A stretch of DNA of 47,442 nt. Origin: Mesorhizobium temperatum (GTDB lineage: Bacteria > Pseudomonadota > Alphaproteobacteria > Rhizobiales > Rhizobiaceae). Position numbers and translations under genes: made by a program. Below, piece by piece: positions 16,799 through 24,043 of the stretch (position 1 is its first letter; every line of letters starts with the position of its first letter). The stretch covers positions 1,072-48,513 of the forward strand of contig NZ_NPKJ01000060.1 in assembly GCF_002284575.1 (NCBI RefSeq). Direction: 5' to 3'. The notes below the pieces were generated by a model. It was given only the letters and a program-made list of their open reading frames with translations. It did no database searches and had not been told where the DNA came from.

Positions 16799-17386
16799 GG
16801 TTCGGATCGCAGGCAGGTGCTTCATAGAACGGCAAGGCGTTCGAAGGAACTTACACTGCGACACGCTCTTGAATCGCCAGGCGCTTCCGCCGTGGGTCCG
16901 GATGTCGATTGCTAGGGCGTCACCCGCTTTGCTGCGCATGAAAGATCAGTAGCGCGGCATACGGCGGATCGTGGATACACCGACGAAGGCCGGTTGGGGT
17001 AGCCAGCCGACATGGATCTCATGGCCGCGTCGCCGATTCCTCGCCAAAGTTTCCATTCGCGCGATCGAACCGCTGCAGACATTGCCATTCTCCGGGGATT
17101 GGCCAAGATCGGATCATACCGCCTCTTGTTCGGTGGCTCGATAAATGCCCGTAGCCGACCTTGATGAGCAGAGCCTCGTCGCACATGCGGGCCAGATAAC
17201 AGCGGGAATTCCAATGTCAGTTAGGTCGCACGTTCGTACTTCACCATTTTCGCGGGCGAGTGCGACAGCGCGTTCTCTGAGGCTGGCTTCGGCCCGCCGG
17301 CCAATCGGATGCGCTCGGCGCGCTCACGATCGCGCTTTCGAATCTTGATGGCTGTGGCGTAGTTTCGAGGGGGATCGGCACACATC
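16799..17386. other. Intergenic DNA, no gene seen
   Basis: I see no reading frame with a ribosome site and conserved-looking product. Short open stretches on both strands have mixed composition and are probably remnants. The stretch ends at the tRNA-Asn fragment. Confidence 0.5.
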
Positions 17387-17418
17387 GTTCGCTGGTTCGA
17401 ATCCGGCCCGGGGAGCCA
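17387..17418 (+). other. 3' fragment of a tRNA-Asn gene (likely attachment site)
   Basis: GCTGG TTCGAAT CCGGC forms a complete T arm, followed by CCGGGGA, discriminator G and encoded CCA. The G discriminator and this acceptor half fit tRNA-Asn with a 5' end TCCCCGG. The 5' half (acceptor, D arm, anticodon) is absent: upstream bases are only vaguely similar. Such 3' tRNA pieces are left where integrative elements recombine into tRNA genes. Confidence 0.75.
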
Positions 17419-17791
17419 ATATTTTCAAACGCTTAGGTACCGATGCAGGGTACGCCAATCGGCGTATGCTCACTGCTGGGTTACATACCGGGCGACAGAT
17501 GCTGAGTCAGGAGAAGTCGCAGATGTCGACGACAAGATCGCCGCGTCCCCCCACCGCCCCTGGGAAAACTCTTGCGATTCACACGCAAAGAAGCGGCTTT
17601 AAACCAAATCAATCTCGCGATCAGACTTTTTCATGAGGGGGAATTCGCTGGCGGGGCGACGATCCTATTCATGGCCAGCTCAATCGTGCCGCTGTCGGTC
17701 TCCAGCAGTTCGATCAACGGCACGGCCGATAGCAGTGTGGTGTCGGCGTAAGGCTGCGGAAGATTAGCGTCTAGCGCCGTTGTTGCTCCGG
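17419..17791. other. Spacer with possible short remnants
   Basis: A plus-strand 37-codon ORF at 17523-17636 has AGGAGA upstream but no recognisable product. On the minus strand 17631-17790 gives an open tail ending TIELAMNRIVAPP that looks like coding sequence but has no start of its own, since its 5' end runs under the next gene. Neither is strong enough to call as a gene. Confidence 0.3.
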
Positions 17792-18031
17792 CTACCGGCC
17801 CAAAGTGATTATCTGGGAAAGCTCGGCGATGTCGCCATAGATCATCGAACCCTTGACGAGAAAACACTTGTCACCGAGGACTTCGAAGAGTGAGCTCGAC
17901 GCGGTGCAAACCGGCAGGTTCTTCGAATTGGCGTACGTCCCGAGGGGCGCGGTTTCGACCTTACGGTCCGCGGCTTCGGCATAGCCGACGCTGATCGCGA
18001 TAGCGATAGCAATGAGAGTCGTCTTGCTCAT
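17792..18031 (-). CDS. Small exported protein with two cysteines
   Basis: A 79-residue protein. Residues 1-20 form a clear Sec signal peptide (MSKTTLIAIAIAISVGYAEA), with cleavage expected after AEA. The mature part of about 59 residues has two Cys (42 and 56) that could form a disulfide in the periplasm. The ribosome site is weak. I do not recognise a family; similar small secreted proteins of unknown role are common in rhizobial accessory DNA. The longer open frame upstream is rejected because the signal peptide fixes the start. Confidence 0.6.
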   Translation of the reverse strand: MSKTTLIAIAIAISVGYAEAADRKVETAPLGTYANSKNLPVCTASSSLFEVLGDKCFLVKGSMIYGDIAELSQIITLGR

Positions 18032-18207
18032 ATTTAGCCCGTAGAGCCAGCGGGCTTCTTGCCCTTGGCCTTGCCATGCGCAGGGGTAAGTCGCGCCATG
18101 CATCAAAGTAGCACCGGGCCATATGGGCTTCATCCATCGATTGGATGAAGCGGGCTCATCTATATTAGCCAACGCTTGACGATGCCGCTTGCGCTCCAAA
18201 ATCTTCT

Positions 18208-18420
18208 GCATGGCGCGGGGAATTGGCATTGGTGACGAGGTGGTGATAACGGCCACGGCGCGAAGGCGGGTCACCGAGGATCGCGTCCGCGTCGCCATTC
18301 CGGCGAAGCCACTGGATGCCCGGGCAGAGGTCACGATCGGCCGATCAAGCCCGATGCAGAGCACTTTTAGAGTGCCCCATATGCGGCCAGGACTTCGACA
18401 TGCGCGATCTTGACCAGGTA
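18208..18420 (+). pseudogene. Two small gene remnants in tandem
   Basis: The frame from about 18208 reads IGDEVVITATARRRVTEDRV, which resembles the start of a small beta-barrel protein found in phage and rhizobial genomes, but it soon runs into unrelated sequence. In another frame at 18367-18420 LECPICGQDFDMRDLDQV resembles a small zinc-finger-like protein, without a start and with no second metal pair. Both are broken. The assignments rest on my memory of similar small proteins and are tentative. Confidence 0.4.
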
Positions 18421-18478
18421 TCACTACTCCCCGGACCACCAGCCGCTATCCTATGGAGATACATAGGAGGCCTTGCAC

Positions 18479-18820
18479 ATGGCAAACCACCAGGTCCGAA
18501 GCACTATCACACACATTGGCACGCTGACGTCGCGCCCGCAGGCATTTCTGATCTTTTTTGCCTATGCCGGCCTCTGGCTAATTTTCGATCGGGATAGCCT
18601 CGATTGGCACGCCATTGCGACACTGGCGACGTGGGCGATGACGCTGTTCATCCAGCGCGCCGAGCATCGCGATACGCAGGCGCTGCACGCCAAACTGGAC
18701 GAACTGCTTCGCGCGGCCAGTGAGGCCGACAGCGAGACCGCGACAGTCGACAAGAAAGAACCAGAGGAAATCGAGGTCCAACGCGAGTGGAAACAGCAAG
18801 GCGATTCACCAAAGCGTTGA
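18479..18820 (+). CDS. Low-affinity iron permease family protein, short form
   Basis: A 113-residue protein. Two hydrophobic helices lie at about residues 22-37 and 45-60 (FLIFFAYAGLWLIF, ATLATWAMTLFIQ), followed by RAEHRDTQALHAKLDELLRA, the signature of the short bacterial members of the low-affinity iron permease family (PF04120). An acidic, lysine-rich tail follows. The name comes from a yeast transporter; iron transport by these short bacterial forms is unproven. AGGAGG is placed well for the ATG at 18479. Confidence 0.85.
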   Translation: MANHQVRSTITHIGTLTSRPQAFLIFFAYAGLWLIFDRDSLDWHAIATLATWAMTLFIQRAEHRDTQALHAKLDELLRAASEADSETATVDKKEPEEIEVQREWKQQGDSPKR

Positions 18821-19389
18821 ACACGATGAATACCGATCGGCAGGTCACGCAGCATCGTTATCGGTCGCAACCAAATGATACCGGAAGTGATTGCGGGATG
18901 TGCTCGTTGAAATATTGGCCCTTGGCAAACGCGGCTTTGAACTCGGCGAAGGTCTCCGCCGGCACATCCTCAACTCGTACCGTTTGTTGCTGGCGACGAA
19001 CCATACCGAGATCTCGATAGCTGGAGGCGGCAACCGAGGGCGCACTCAACTCCATTGCTGGTGAAATAAAGATCGGCCGATCGGACCTCATTCAGATCGT
19101 GCTGCGCGAGTGGCTGGACACCAATGCCCTATCTGCCGGTCCGGGCGACCAATGAGGAAAGCGAGACCGACGGCAGTGCACAGGGACTTCCGCGATCGCG
19201 GAATTACTTGAATCGCCAAATTCGGCAGTATCCAACGGCGGCGGACCCCCAAAGCCGCCGGCCGGCGCCCTACAGGCAATCTACCCCAACGCCCCCCAAG
19301 TGGCGCCGGCCACCCCGCAAGCGACTGACAATCGCTCACCAAATCAAAGCGGGGCTGTAGGTTGCGGACCTTTCCCCTGAAGGCGTCCT
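18821..19389. other. Spacer with gene fragments
   Basis: On the minus strand 18858-19000 gives RVEDVPAETFAEFKAAFAKG in a frame without a good start. On the plus strand 19051-19155 reads IGRSDLIQIVLREWLDTNA, like the second helix of a ribbon-helix-helix antitoxin, again without the front half. These look like debris. The rest, 19160-19389, holds nothing I can support. Confidence 0.35.
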
Positions 19390-19641
19390 TCAGCCGCCGT
19401 CAGCAGGTGCTGCCGGAGCGGGCGCGGCTGGCGCAGGTGCGGCTGGGGCAGGTGCGGCCGGCTCTGCCGGAGCGGGCGCGGCTGGCGCTTCGACCTTCGG
19501 CGCTTCGCCCGTGGGTGCCTCAACCTTGGGCGCTTCAACCTTTACATCGAGGTCCTTTCCGTCGCCCCCGCCTTGGATGTTGATAACGCCGGTGAACAAC
19601 AGCAGGATCACGATTGCGATAATTTCCGCCTGAGTTAACAA
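19390..19641 (-). CDS. Small Pro/Ala-rich membrane-anchored protein
   Basis: An 83-residue product with an N-terminal membrane helix (AEIIAIVILLLFTGVI), a short Gly/Asp linker, then EAPKVEAP-type repeats that become an Ala-Pro-Ala tail. This is the make-up of a periplasmic spacer anchored in the inner membrane. The start is doubtful: the frame opens with TTG, while a better ATG with GAGAGG at about 19661 is one base out of frame, so a frameshift is possible. Function unknown. Confidence 0.45.
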   Translation of the reverse strand: MLTQAEIIAIVILLLFTGVINIQGGGDGKDLDVKVEAPKVEAPTGEAPKVEAPAAPAPAEPAAPAPAAPAPAAPAPAAPADGG

Positions 19642-19804
19642 CCGTTGGACCGTCAGCCATGGCTACCTCTCCTATCTCTGAATTATCACTGGTCGGCAAA
19701 TGGGACCGGCGGTACTTAGTTCCGCCGCAGGCTATGGTCCCACATGCGGTAAGACCGAAGTCTTTGCGTCAAAGACAGAGGGCTGAGGGCCGCAACCAAG
19801 ACCT

Positions 19805-19838
19805 TACCAATGCATTGGTATGGTGCATTGGTATGGGC
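19805..19838. repeat. 16-bp palindrome plus repeated half-site
   Basis: TACCAATGCATTGGTA is a perfect palindrome. Its right half with TGG (GCATTGGTATGG) is repeated 13 bases further on. The position about 75-105 bases before the next gene would suit an operator or phage-type control site; nothing proves it. Confidence 0.6.
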
Positions 19839-19909
19839 TGCCGAGCAAAGTCCCTTCATCGGTGGTCACCGGGGTGGCCGCTGTTTGTCCCCATCGGCGG
19901 GCACCCGAT

Positions 19910-20173
19910 ATGAGATCCCTAACAGCGGAAAGAACTGTGACCCTTATCCAGAGCAGACAGAATGTCGATGAGGTCGCAAGCCGACCCGCAAATGACAATC
20001 AAACTCCTAACCCAACAGATTTCTCGGTGGTTGATCTCATTTCGTCGAGCGACGATGAGGTCGCTGCCATTGTCAGGCGAGCAGAGAACCTGGCCCTTAC
20101 CGTTATTATAGTAATGGCGATCTTCCTGATCCTTGCACCGGTGGTCTTCATTGCCATGAGGTATGGGGTCTGA
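19910..20173 (+). CDS. Small protein with C-terminal membrane helix
   Basis: An 87-residue protein. The first 55 residues are polar and include a PANDN motif that is frequent in small rhizobial proteins. A single membrane helix follows at about residues 63-82 (TVIIVMAIFLILAPVVFIAM). The tail-anchored layout suggests the inner membrane. The ATG at 19910 is chosen, although the longer frame from 19820 is open; its extra residues have odd composition. No family is recognised. Confidence 0.5.
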   Translation: MRSLTAERTVTLIQSRQNVDEVASRPANDNQTPNPTDFSVVDLISSSDDEVAAIVRRAENLALTVIIVMAIFLILAPVVFIAMRYGV

Positions 20174-20184
20174 GATGTCCCGCT

Positions 20185-20337
20185 TTAGCCCTCGTCCCAG
20201 TAATCCTGCAGCGAAGCGTGCCGAAGATCGTCCTCGCCCCTGAGATACTTCACACGGGCTTTGATTCCTGGTTTGACCCGCTGCGTCGCCGGCCGCTTTG
20301 GCATGTCCTTGGGCGGTGGGCCGGCATGTTCCTGGAC
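20185..20337 (-). pseudogene. C-terminal fragment, possibly of an ATP-dependent DNA ligase
   Basis: The last 50 codons of this frame read ...KPGIKARVKYLRGEDDLRHA..., which resembles the end of LigD-type ligases (VRVxYLRG...LRHA). The frame upstream of about 20337 does not continue the family, and no start is available. A real small gene is possible, since the fragment is itself uninterrupted, but a relic is more likely. The ligase match is from memory and weak. Confidence 0.3.
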
Positions 20338-20591
20338 TCCAAAGCCGCTCCCGACGCCAAGGGGGGAGCGTGCTGGAGGTAAAGCCCATCGAAGCAAATA
20401 ACGTCGGAAGGGAAAGCCTCGGAGGCATAGAGGAGCGCCGCTATCGGCAGGCCCGGCCAACTTCCGCGATCACGCCATAATCAATCCGGCGAACTTCTTC
20501 CTTCGTGGCGAACCCCAACGCCGCTTGGCTGGCGCCAATCTAGGCAACCCCACCTCCCCCGCTCCCTGCGGCGCTGGCCATCTTTTCGCTA
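20338..20591. other. Spacer, no gene seen
   Basis: Between the ligase-like fragment and the nested palindrome I see no supported gene. Confidence 0.4.
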
Positions 20592-20640
20592 ATGCATGTC
20601 GCGCAAAAGTGCGCGGCGGTTTTGCGATAACGACATGCAT
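20592..20640. repeat. Nested inverted repeat, dispersed type
   Basis: The outer arms ATGCATGTCG and CGACATGCAT and the inner arms GCAAAA and TTTTGC form a cruciform-like element. It is followed after 11 bases by the 15-bp palindrome at 20652-20685. I recall similar elements scattered in rhizobial genomes; I cannot count copies here. Confidence 0.65.
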
Positions 20641-20651
20641 AAAAACAAGAA

Positions 20652-20685
20652 CCTAAAGCGCGTCGCAAACGCGACGCGCTTTAGG
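20652..20685 (-). terminator. Perfect 15-bp hairpin downstream of the DUF982 gene
   Basis: CCTAAAGCGCGTCGC, loop AAAC, GCGACGCGCTTTAGG. It lies 13 bases beyond the stop of the minus-strand DUF982 gene, where it could end transcription or protect the 3' end. There is no long T-run, so a dispersed repeat that also serves as a 3' structure is likely. Confidence 0.6.
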
Positions 20686-20697
20686 TAACTACATCGG

Positions 20698-21000
20698 TCA
20701 TGCCGTCACGCCACCGCGACCGGTTTTCGGTGCCGTCATCCAGGGCATAGCTGCAGAGACGTCCTCGAGGATCTTGGCCGATCTGGCGAAGCCGGCGAAA
20801 GCCTCGCGTGCAACTGAAATGGGAACTTGGCCATCATAGGCGCGCTGGCAAGCTCGGAGCGCCGTGTCGAAGATTGGCCCTCTGCGATTCTTCGGCCATT
20901 CCTGCAGGAACTCGAAAGCATCAGCCAAGCATTCGACTTCCTCCACCATGAACTCCCCTTTCCTGACGAAAACAGGCCGGTCGAAAGTCCTGTCGTTCAT
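20698..21000 (-). CDS. DUF982 domain protein
   Basis: A 100-residue protein with the full DUF982 pattern: F-x-x-PV-x-V near the N-terminus, then a dA-x-x-x-L-x-x-WP segment (AFEFLQEWPKNRRG), a central AxRACQRAYDG and an AREAFAGFARSA helix. The family is small, soluble, of unknown function, and occurs in many copies in Mesorhizobium and relatives. The start at 21000 is preferred because GGAGG precedes it; the ATG at 21012 overlaps that site. Confidence 0.88.
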   Translation of the reverse strand: MNDRTFDRPVFVRKGEFMVEEVECLADAFEFLQEWPKNRRGPIFDTALRACQRAYDGQVPISVAREAFAGFARSAKILEDVSAAMPWMTAPKTGRGGVTA

Positions 21001-21440
21001 TACAACCTCCATTCAACTGAACGAGTGTTTGAGCTTCCACGAGAGCCGTGAGCGACGGCTGCGGGAAAATATGTGAAGAGCACTTTTTGCTGTCAAGGAG
21101 GGACCAATTCGGGACTGAAGCAAAACTCATCGCAGGACCGAGACCGCAGCGGAATGTCGCTGTGTACCGCTGCAACCTGCAGCCGAGGGCGCTTTGAACT
21201 CCATTGCTCCCGATGAAAACCGAACACTCGCAAAGACCGCCCGGCGGCACCATAGGCGGCCCGGAAAGACCGTGACAACAGCAGAAAGCCCGCGGCCTCG
21301 GGGAGAGGACGCGGGCTAATCGGGGCCACCGATCTCGCAGCATTTGTATGTGGGACAATACTACGCTGCTGGCACTAAACTTTCGTCGCAGGACAGTGTT
21401 CCATCCTCAAAGGAAAAAAACCGCAGGTTTGTGTTCGCCG
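21001..21440. other. Spacer, no gene seen
   Basis: Open frames on both strands lack ribosome sites and recognisable products. It probably includes the promoter of the DUF982 gene next to 21000. Confidence 0.45.
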
Positions 21441-21650
21441 CTATAGAAACTCCTCCGAACGAAGGACCGCGTACACTGCCCCGCCCACTATCGAGAGTAC
21501 AGAAAGAACCAGGAGCAAGGCGACCGTGTATGGCTCGCTGACGACGGCGTCTCGTTCAAATTCTCGTTTCGATCGCCCTTCCTGATGACGCTGCGGCCAA
21601 GCCCAGTTTTGCCCTGGGCCTCTGTCGAAATCTTGGTAGCGATATCCCAT
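21441..21650 (-). CDS. Possible small membrane protein
   Basis: A 69-residue frame with an Arg/Gln/Trp-rich N-terminal half and a membrane helix at about residues 42-62 (YTVALLLVLSVLSIVGGAVY), ending SEEFL. The clean hydrophobic helix in a GC-rich strand is the only support. The ribosome site is poor, and another minus frame (21488-21775) competes over the same bases. Function unknown. Confidence 0.4.
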   Translation of the reverse strand: MGYRYQDFDRGPGQNWAWPQRHQEGRSKREFERDAVVSEPYTVALLLVLSVLSIVGGAVYAVLRSEEFL

Positions 21651-21758
21651 GCGATCACCGGATCATCGGGCAGATGCCTCTGAAGCCATTCAGGGAGACT
21701 GCGGCCAGTGTTTTTAAGCAAGATGGCCCGGTCCGACCATTTTCGGCTGCTTTCGGTT

Positions 21759-21902
21759 TCAAGGCTCAGTAGCAACGCCCTGGTCCTTGGACCGCTTCAG
21801 CAGCGCGCGCGACGCCTGCACCAAGCGTTGTGACAGGGCCAGTGTGTAGCGAAGGTCCTCGCGCCCCTGCCGAAACAAAGGCACGAGCCTGTTCGGAGCC
21901 AT
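21759..21902 (-). CDS. Possible 47-residue helical protein
   Basis: An uninterrupted ATG-to-TGA frame giving a basic amphipathic helix protein (LVPLFRQGREDLRYTLALSQ and ASRALLKRSKDQG). The codon bias looks real, but there is no strong ribosome site. It would lie upstream of the membrane protein at 21441-21650 in the same direction. No family is recognised. Confidence 0.35.
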   Translation of the reverse strand: MAPNRLVPLFRQGREDLRYTLALSQRLVQASRALLKRSKDQGVATEP

Positions 21903-22068
21903 TGGCTGAGCATGCACCATGGCTCAGCACGCGCCCGGAAGGCGGCTGGATGCGGAGGTTGTTCCAATAGGCTCCGATCGCTTCCGCCCGGTCAATTCGC
22001 CTGGAACAAAACATTCCAGAGGTGGTTTTTCCCTGTGAAGGGACAGACTTTTCGAAGGAGATTATCTC

Positions 22069-22719
22069 ATGAAAAAAGTTCTGATCACCAGTATGCTGGC
22101 CATCGGCGTTGGCTGTGGATCAGCGCTCGCTCAGGAACAGCAGCCGGCCGAAAGCCAACCGGGCGCCGGCACCGCTTGCGAACCGGGCACGGCTAATTGC
22201 CCGGACGGTTCGAAGATGGGCGAACAAGCCGAGGGCGAGGCCGGCACCACCACTGACGAGCAGGCTCAAGGCAAGGCGAAGATGAAGACCGATGAGCAAG
22301 CCCAGGGCAAGGCCGGTGTAACCACCGACCAGCAGGCCGAGGGCAAGGCCAAGGTCCAGACAGAGCAGCAGACCCAGGGCGAGGCCGGTGCCACAACCGA
22401 GCAGCAAACTCAGGGCACGACCTCTGATCAGCCACAGGACGAGACTTCGACCGGCGCGATCAGCAATGTGACGGTTGAACAGAAAACGGAAATCACCCAG
22501 ATACTCAAGCAGGAAAAGGTCGAACCGGTTGTCGACGTCGATTTTGACATCTCCGTGGGCGTCGAGGTCCCGCGGCAGAAGGTCAGATTGCGTCGTCTGC
22601 CACCGCGAATCATCGAGATCGTCCCAGCTTACGAATCCTACGAGTATTTCGTATTGGCTGATGGCCGAATCGTCATCGTCGACCCGGATACGCTCACGAT
22701 CGTGCTTATCCTGACCTAA
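22069..22719 (+). CDS. Exported DUF1236 protein with internal repeats
   Basis: A 216-residue protein with a Sec signal peptide (residues 1-22, cleaved after SALA). Residues about 59-125 are a degenerate tandem of roughly 11-residue units (TDEQAQGKAK, TEQQTQGEAG), highly polar and probably disordered. The C-terminal 80 residues form the DUF1236 domain, ending with FVLADGRIVIVDPDTLTIV. AGGAGA precedes the ATG. DUF1236 proteins are rhizobial periplasmic proteins of unknown role. The same C-terminal domain reappears alone at 26926-27225. Confidence 0.85.
   Translation: MKKVLITSMLAIGVGCGSALAQEQQPAESQPGAGTACEPGTANCPDGSKMGEQAEGEAGTTTDEQAQGKAKMKTDEQAQGKAGVTTDQQAEGKAKVQTEQQTQGEAGATTEQQTQGTTSDQPQDETSTGAISNVTVEQKTEITQILKQEKVEPVVDVDFDISVGVEVPRQKVRLRRLPPRIIEIVPAYESYEYFVLADGRIVIVDPDTLTIVLILT
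22246..22428 (+). repeat. In-frame degenerate tandem repeat in the DUF1236 gene
   Basis: About five to six units of 33 bases encode variants of (T/A)-x-(D/E)-(E/Q)-Q-(A/T)-(Q/E)-G-(K/E)-A. Changes are mostly at third positions and in similar residues, so the repeat has been held by selection on the protein or renewed by unequal exchange. Confidence 0.7.
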
Positions 22720-22739
22720 ACGCCCCTGCTCGGCGTGAA

Positions 22740-22765
22740 GGGTCCGCCGCAGCCAAGGCGGGCCC
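22740..22765 (+). terminator. Hairpin after the DUF1236 gene
   Basis: GGGTCCGCC and GGCGGGCCC pair over nine bases (one G-U) with an 8-base loop, 20 bases after the stop. No T-run follows, so it is a weak terminator or 3' stabiliser. Confidence 0.5.
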
Positions 22766-23014
22766 CTCAACATGCTCGGACAGCAATCTCCTGCGTCCTC
22801 CAGCCGATACCCTCATGGCCCCCTCGACGAGTGCCCCTCATGTTCGAAAAGGGGCCCGAGATTAGGACTTCAGTCTGCCCGCTAGCCGACCATTGGCTGG
22901 CGCAAGCAGTGCTTTGGTCCGGGACTGCTATCGCAAAAGCCCAGATGGGAGAGTTTTCAGGAACCGAGCTCCTGCAGGCGTCGTTGCGGTGCCAACCCGT
23001 GACAGGAGGCTGCT
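22766..23014. other. Spacer, no gene seen
   Basis: Only short unsupported frames are present. The end carries the GGAGG site of the 30-residue ORF. Confidence 0.4.
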
Positions 23015-23107
23015 ATGGACCCCAGCATTCACCAGGCACGTTGGCTGCTTTTTCCGGTATTTGGCTTGGTATTCGGGGTCGCAGCCGTCGGGCTTATTGT
23101 CGGCTGA
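23015..23107 (+). CDS. 30-residue single-span membrane miniprotein
   Basis: ATG at 23015 follows ACAGGAGG with good spacing. The product begins MDPSIHQARW and continues as one hydrophobic helix rich in Gly, Val and Leu, ending at TGA 23107. A terminator-like hairpin follows at 23169-23203. Strong ribosome site, complete membrane helix and a downstream terminator together support a real small gene. Function unknown; comparable miniproteins bind and tune larger membrane complexes. Confidence 0.6.
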   Translation: MDPSIHQARWLLFPVFGLVFGVAAVGLIVG

Positions 23108-23168
23108 TGGGGTCGACCAATGAAGGCAACACACTTGCGCAGTAATGAGTCCCTTCCTGCGCCAGCGA

Positions 23169-23205
23169 GACCCACCGGTTTCTCCCCTTGAGACTGGTGG
23201 GTCTT
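23169..23205 (+). terminator. Terminator-like hairpin after the miniprotein ORF
   Basis: GACCCACCGGTTTC pairs with GAGACTGGTGGGTC across 14 positions, with two or three wobble or mismatched pairs, around a 7-base loop and followed by TT. Stem strength supports termination although the T-tract is short. Confidence 0.55.
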
Positions 23206-23404
23206 GACACCGCTTGATGATGGCAAAAGCGTGATATGGTGAAGAGCACAGAGGATTGGCTCGGGCGAATTCGAAACAGGTAGAAATGCAACGCAGACCA
23301 AGACGGTCAGAGGATATTCTAGCGTGCTATTGGCAAATTCATTGATCACAGACGCGATACGGCCGCAACGCCTGAGGCTCCGTGAGACAAGAGTGATCGC
23401 CAGG

Positions 23405-24010
23405 ATGAATGCGCGGCCTGCGTGCCCTCAATCGCAGCGCAGGCTCAAATCTCTTCGAAGGCTTCGCGTCGCCATCTGCCTCACCGCATCGACCTTGGTT
23501 CTCGTCGTGAGCCCCTACCGTGTGGCACAGGACGGCCTGTCCCTGACGCTTAGCCCGCAGGCCGCCCAGGCACAAGGGAACTCTGGGAATGCTGGGAACT
23601 CCGGAAACTCTGGGAACTCCGGAAACTCCGGGAACGCTGGAAACTCCGGGGACGCTGGAAGCCCCGGGAACGCTGGAAGCCCCGGGAACTCTGGAAACGC
23701 TGGAACTCCCGGGAGCTCGAACTCCAATGCCAACGCGGGCAAGGGCAAATCAAAATCACCGAAAGGCAATCCCCCGGCAAATCCAGTTGCCGCGATAAAC
23801 CCCGGCAACAAGCCAAAAGTTTATGTCAACGCGACCACTGGAGACCGGATCGAAGTGCGCGGGCCAAGTGTGGGTGTGGTGCATTCCAACGGGCTCAGCG
23901 AGCGCATCGACGGTGGCCATTATGAAATGCGGGATGCCATGGGCCGCACCATCATTCGGCGGCAGGCAACGAACTCCGATCGGGCAAGACTGCTCGCCAT
24001 GATCGAGTGA
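23405..24010 (+). CDS. Exported collagen-like Gly-X-Y protein
   Basis: About 201 residues from ATG 23405 (a GTG at 23324 would add 27). A basic N-terminus and a hydrophobic segment (VAICLTASTLVLVV) form an extended signal or anchor, with a likely cleavage after AQA. Residues about 58-105 are sixteen Gly-X-Y triplets, mostly GNS and GNA with GSP and GTP. A Ser/Lys/Pro linker follows, then an 80-residue basic domain (KVYVNATTGDRIEVRG ... HYEMRDAMGRTIIRRQA) of the kind found in other rhizobial exported proteins. The triplets could form a trimeric stalk, though Asn-rich triplets are a poor match to known bacterial collagens. Role unknown; envelope or surface location likely. Confidence 0.7.
   Translation: MNARPACPQSQRRLKSLRRLRVAICLTASTLVLVVSPYRVAQDGLSLTLSPQAAQAQGNSGNAGNSGNSGNSGNSGNAGNSGDAGSPGNAGSPGNSGNAGTPGSSNSNANAGKGKSKSPKGNPPANPVAAINPGNKPKVYVNATTGDRIEVRGPSVGVVHSNGLSERIDGGHYEMRDAMGRTIIRRQATNSDRARLLAMIE
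23576..23716 (+). repeat. Tandem 9-base repeat encoding Gly-X-Y
   Basis: Units of the type GGGAACTCT, GGAAACTCC and GGGAATGCT recur about 16 times in frame. The nucleotide similarity is high enough for slippage to change copy number. Confidence 0.8.
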
Positions 24011-24043
24011 TGGCGAGTTCACAGGCCGCAAGGCTACCTTGCT

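Noticed and set aside
17340..17418. Complete tRNA gene
   Set aside because: Only the T arm and 3' acceptor are present; no D arm, anticodon arm or 5' acceptor strand can be formed upstream.
20185..20460. Intact 91-residue gene on the minus strand
   Set aside because: Only the last 50 residues look like real protein; the front part changes character and has no ribosome site, so I call a fragment.
23204..23238. TTGACA followed by TGATAT as a sigma-70 promoter before the collagen-like gene
   Set aside because: The spacing between the boxes is about 22 bases, too long for a normal promoter; the TTGACA also overlaps the preceding hairpin tail.
23576..23716. Short regular repeats considered as a CRISPR array
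   Set aside because: The units are 9 bases without spacers and encode Gly-X-Y triplets in frame; no cas genes are nearby.
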